DNA of 64,000 bases from Dryococelus australis (lineage: Eukaryota; Arthropoda; Insecta; Phasmatodea; Phasmatidae). The stretch spans positions 234,041,178 to 234,105,177 of the forward strand of contig CM057009.1 of NCBI GenBank assembly GCA_029891345.1, given 5' to 3'. The number at the start of each line of letters is the position of its first letter. Position 1 is the stretch's first letter. Position numbers and translations under genes: made by a program. Positions 61,601 through 64,000 of the stretch are shown in pieces. The notes beneath the pieces were generated by a model. It did no database searches. It saw nothing but the letters and a program-made list of their open reading frames with translations, and had not been told where the DNA came from.

Positions 61601-64000
61601 TAAAAACTTATATGAGGCAAAAGATATTCAAAGTCCTAAACAAGTGTGTGTGGAGTGCATACAAGTTCTACATGATGGATAAGTAATGTTAAGTGAAGTA
61701 AGGTTAGATTTTTTTTCTGAACTGTTGTGTTATCAAGGGATGGTGCGCGAGGAAAAAAAATTACAAGTCCTAGCATTACATTACATAGGGGTAGGAAATA
61801 TTCCACTCTCAACATAGTATGTATAAAATTTTTTCTAAGTTCAGTGTAAGTAACAAAGCCCCTACATATAAATAAAATACTTATGTCTGGAAAAAAAACT
61901 GAATAATAAAATTTAAAAAAATTTAAAATTATTTTTGTAAGTTAAATCTAAATAATAAAATAATATATATGTAAGTTAAATCTAAATAATAAAATAATTG
62001 TAAAAAATATACTGAAAATAATAACTTATTGCTGGGATAGTAAAAAAAAATATTATATGTAAATACTTAAAAATTATATGAAAATAAAAATTAAATAATT
62101 AAAAATTATATAAGTTAAAAATATACTTAAAAATAAACGAGAGTGACACCAGTGCTCCCAGCAGTCAACTAAAGAACTAATATGATGGTCGGAAACAAAT
62201 GACAAACAAAAAAACCAAGATGCCATTCTTCAGCAACAGCTGTTTAAGCAAATATGCCAGGTCGAACAAATGTACAAACAAATGACAAACGAATGTGAGA
62301 GGAAGAGAGAAAGAAACAACAGAAGGAGAGGAAGGAAAGAGAGGAAGAAATAAAGAATGCAAAAGAGAAAAAATGGGAGCATTCAGAAAAACCCCCCAGC
62401 ATGATGAGGCTATATGAAATGATAGCACATGAAAAAACAACTTTGAAAGGTATAGCATGAAACATGACATACTGGCTACCAAAATGTCGGTCCAAGACAT
62501 TGATGTACTGGCTACCAACATGGCATAATCCAAGATGGCAGCTGATCCTCACCTCCTCTGCCTGAAGCCTATGTCCCTTAAGGAACATTATCTATCTACT
62601 CACATACTCATTATGCAATTACATGTCATTACACATAATTACCCTCTATGGGATTTGAACCAAGGACTGTATGCCCCAGCTCCAACCCACCAAAAATGTC
62701 AAACATCCACAAATGTTGCTTGGGTGCTTTGCACATTAAAAGGGTACGCTCACAAGCAATAGCAAATTACAGCACACCTTAGAAGGGGTGGGAGAACCTG
62801 TCAGCCAATCACAGCACACCTCCCAGGGGGAAAGGGAGATGATCTGTTTCCTTAGGTTAATCAAATGACACTTAACCCAGTGATGCTACCCAGTGGCCCA
62901 GAACTTTCCCGCTACCCCTACTATCACATCTTCCGTGTATATGGACATGTTTCAATTGTTTGCTGTTCCTCAGTTGCTGGTTTGGCCTCCATGTTCCTGT
63001 GATGTAGGCTAATGTATGGACAGAAATTCAATATTGACTAGATGTGCTATGAAAAGTGCTCACATAGAGACTTACTGATGCCTTGTCTTGTTGCAACAAA
63101 AGACTTTGTTAGTTTGCCAACATTTTGACAACAGTTTCACTTCTCTACCTTACAGATAATGGAAATAATTAAAGTATGTAATTAGAGTTAGACTTTTTGG
63201 ACTCCTGTACGAACTGAAAGTTGTTTGCTTTATTTTAATACACTATTTTCTCATGAAACAATTTCCCATTAACTGTAAAATAATGAAGTAATGTAAAGAC
63301 ATGATAAAACACCACAAACTGAAATGCTTGCACACATATATTACCTAAGTTCAAAGTAATAAAAAAAAAAACAAAATGTATCATGAATGGTAACATCTAG
63401 GTTATAAAATTGTATCAAAACATAGCAATTGTTAGGAATGCGCTTTGTAAAACATACAAAATTGCTGCAGTAAACAGAAACAGACATATTTGACAAGGCA
63501 CATTTGTAAGTTATGCAAACAGGCACTTAGAGAGCAGATTCTATACATAGAAGGTCGATCGTTCACGCTTCAATGGCAGTCACAAATTCATCTGTATATG
63601 TATTCTTAAATAAACACACAAACCCGAACAATTAAAATCAAGCTACAAGGAAATGTTATGAGTGTCACAAATTATAGTCATGGCTACAATATATACCTGC
63701 CGCCAAGCCATTGAACATTTCTAAAAACAACTTCCACCCACTTGCCTAACAGAGTTGTTCACACATGCTCATATCTTACTGCTGAACAACACTGTTCACG
63801 TTCTATAAGTGGCAAGTTGATACAGCAATAAAAATAATTGTGGCTTTGGATTTTGTAAGGTAAATACGAAGTCTACTGATTACAGGTCCGGTAAACAGAG
63901 GCATTCCTGTATTGCAAAAAAAATTGTATACATTCACGTATTTTAGTGACTACTATGTTAATAATAAATTCGGTCATGTTTGACAAATAATTATCAGCAG
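61597..64000. other. No recognised gene
   Basis: Very AT-rich to about 62130, including a two-copy tandem of GTAAGTTAAATCTAAATAAT at about 61937 and 61971. A minus-strand TGGTTCAAATCCC motif near 62650-62662 resembles a pol III box B without a convincing box A. The rest, to the end of the window, has only random frames. Confidence 0.4.

Noticed and set aside
62640-62705. Minus-strand box B-like GGTTCAAATCCC
   Set aside because: No convincing box A or tRNA fold at the right distance, so neither a tRNA nor a SINE was called.

Overview
The window is eukaryotic, almost certainly from an arthropod with a large, AT-rich, transposon-filled genome. It has long introns with GT-AG splice sites, many decayed retrotransposons and DNA transposons, two tRNA-derived SINEs and no bacterial-type gene order. 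The SINE at 54.4-54.7 kb opens like a SINE head I associate with orthopteran or polyneopteran insects; that placement is tentative. I see no operons, CRISPR arrays or defence islands.

Host genes. The one host gene I recognise is on the minus strand. Two exons (44721-44887 and 24027-24273) encode the end of an RBM26/RBM27-type RNA-binding protein (Drosophila swm), and their splice phases fit. The intron between them is about 20.4 kb. It holds a Tc1 relic, a 5.6-kb LTR retrotransposon, a SINE, a hAT element and several smaller pieces. Earlier exons were not found and may lie beyond 64 kb. A CpG-richer patch at 18.1-18.6 kb and two isolated splice-framed ORFs (50.9-51.0 kb, 56.4-56.5 kb) are weak candidates for other host exons.

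Left third (1-23.2 kb) is nested LTR elements. A plus-strand Ty3/gypsy relic (LTR piece 1-216, RNase H and integrase to 2544) is followed by a minus-strand gypsy element, 2692-17367, bounded by direct repeats that I read as its LTRs. The minus-strand element runs Gag, protease, RT, RNase H and integrase from right to left. A 4.06-kb insertion with a TCAAA duplication splits its RNase H, and a 216-bp insertion with a CACTGTG duplication splits its Gag. A fragment of an F-type (errantivirus-like) envelope gene abuts its right LTR. A second copy of the first element's LTR lies at 22.85-23.19 kb.

Middle (24-48 kb) is the swm intron and beyond. Element B (26907-32488) is a gypsy element with a tRNA-Leu-type primer site and two LTRs. 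A truncated sibling, element C, lies at 45.6-47.8 kb, and a related LTR fragment at 34 kb. The hAT element starts at 37316, has a spliced 5' leader and a decayed transposase at 40.0-42.4 kb.

Right third holds a pogo-like non-autonomous element (47888-49211), a SINE with perfect 11-bp target duplications (54401-54662), and a 3.4-kb relic of a protein-primed family B DNA polymerase of the Maverick/Polinton/adintovirus kind (57.25-60.65 kb). Everything transposon-derived is broken by stops or frameshifts, so these are fossils rather than working systems. I found no convincing new biological system. The most unusual structures are a perfect 24-bp palindrome at 26.57-26.62 kb, the abrupt LTR/envelope junction at 17.37 kb, and the T28 tract at the last swm splice acceptor.
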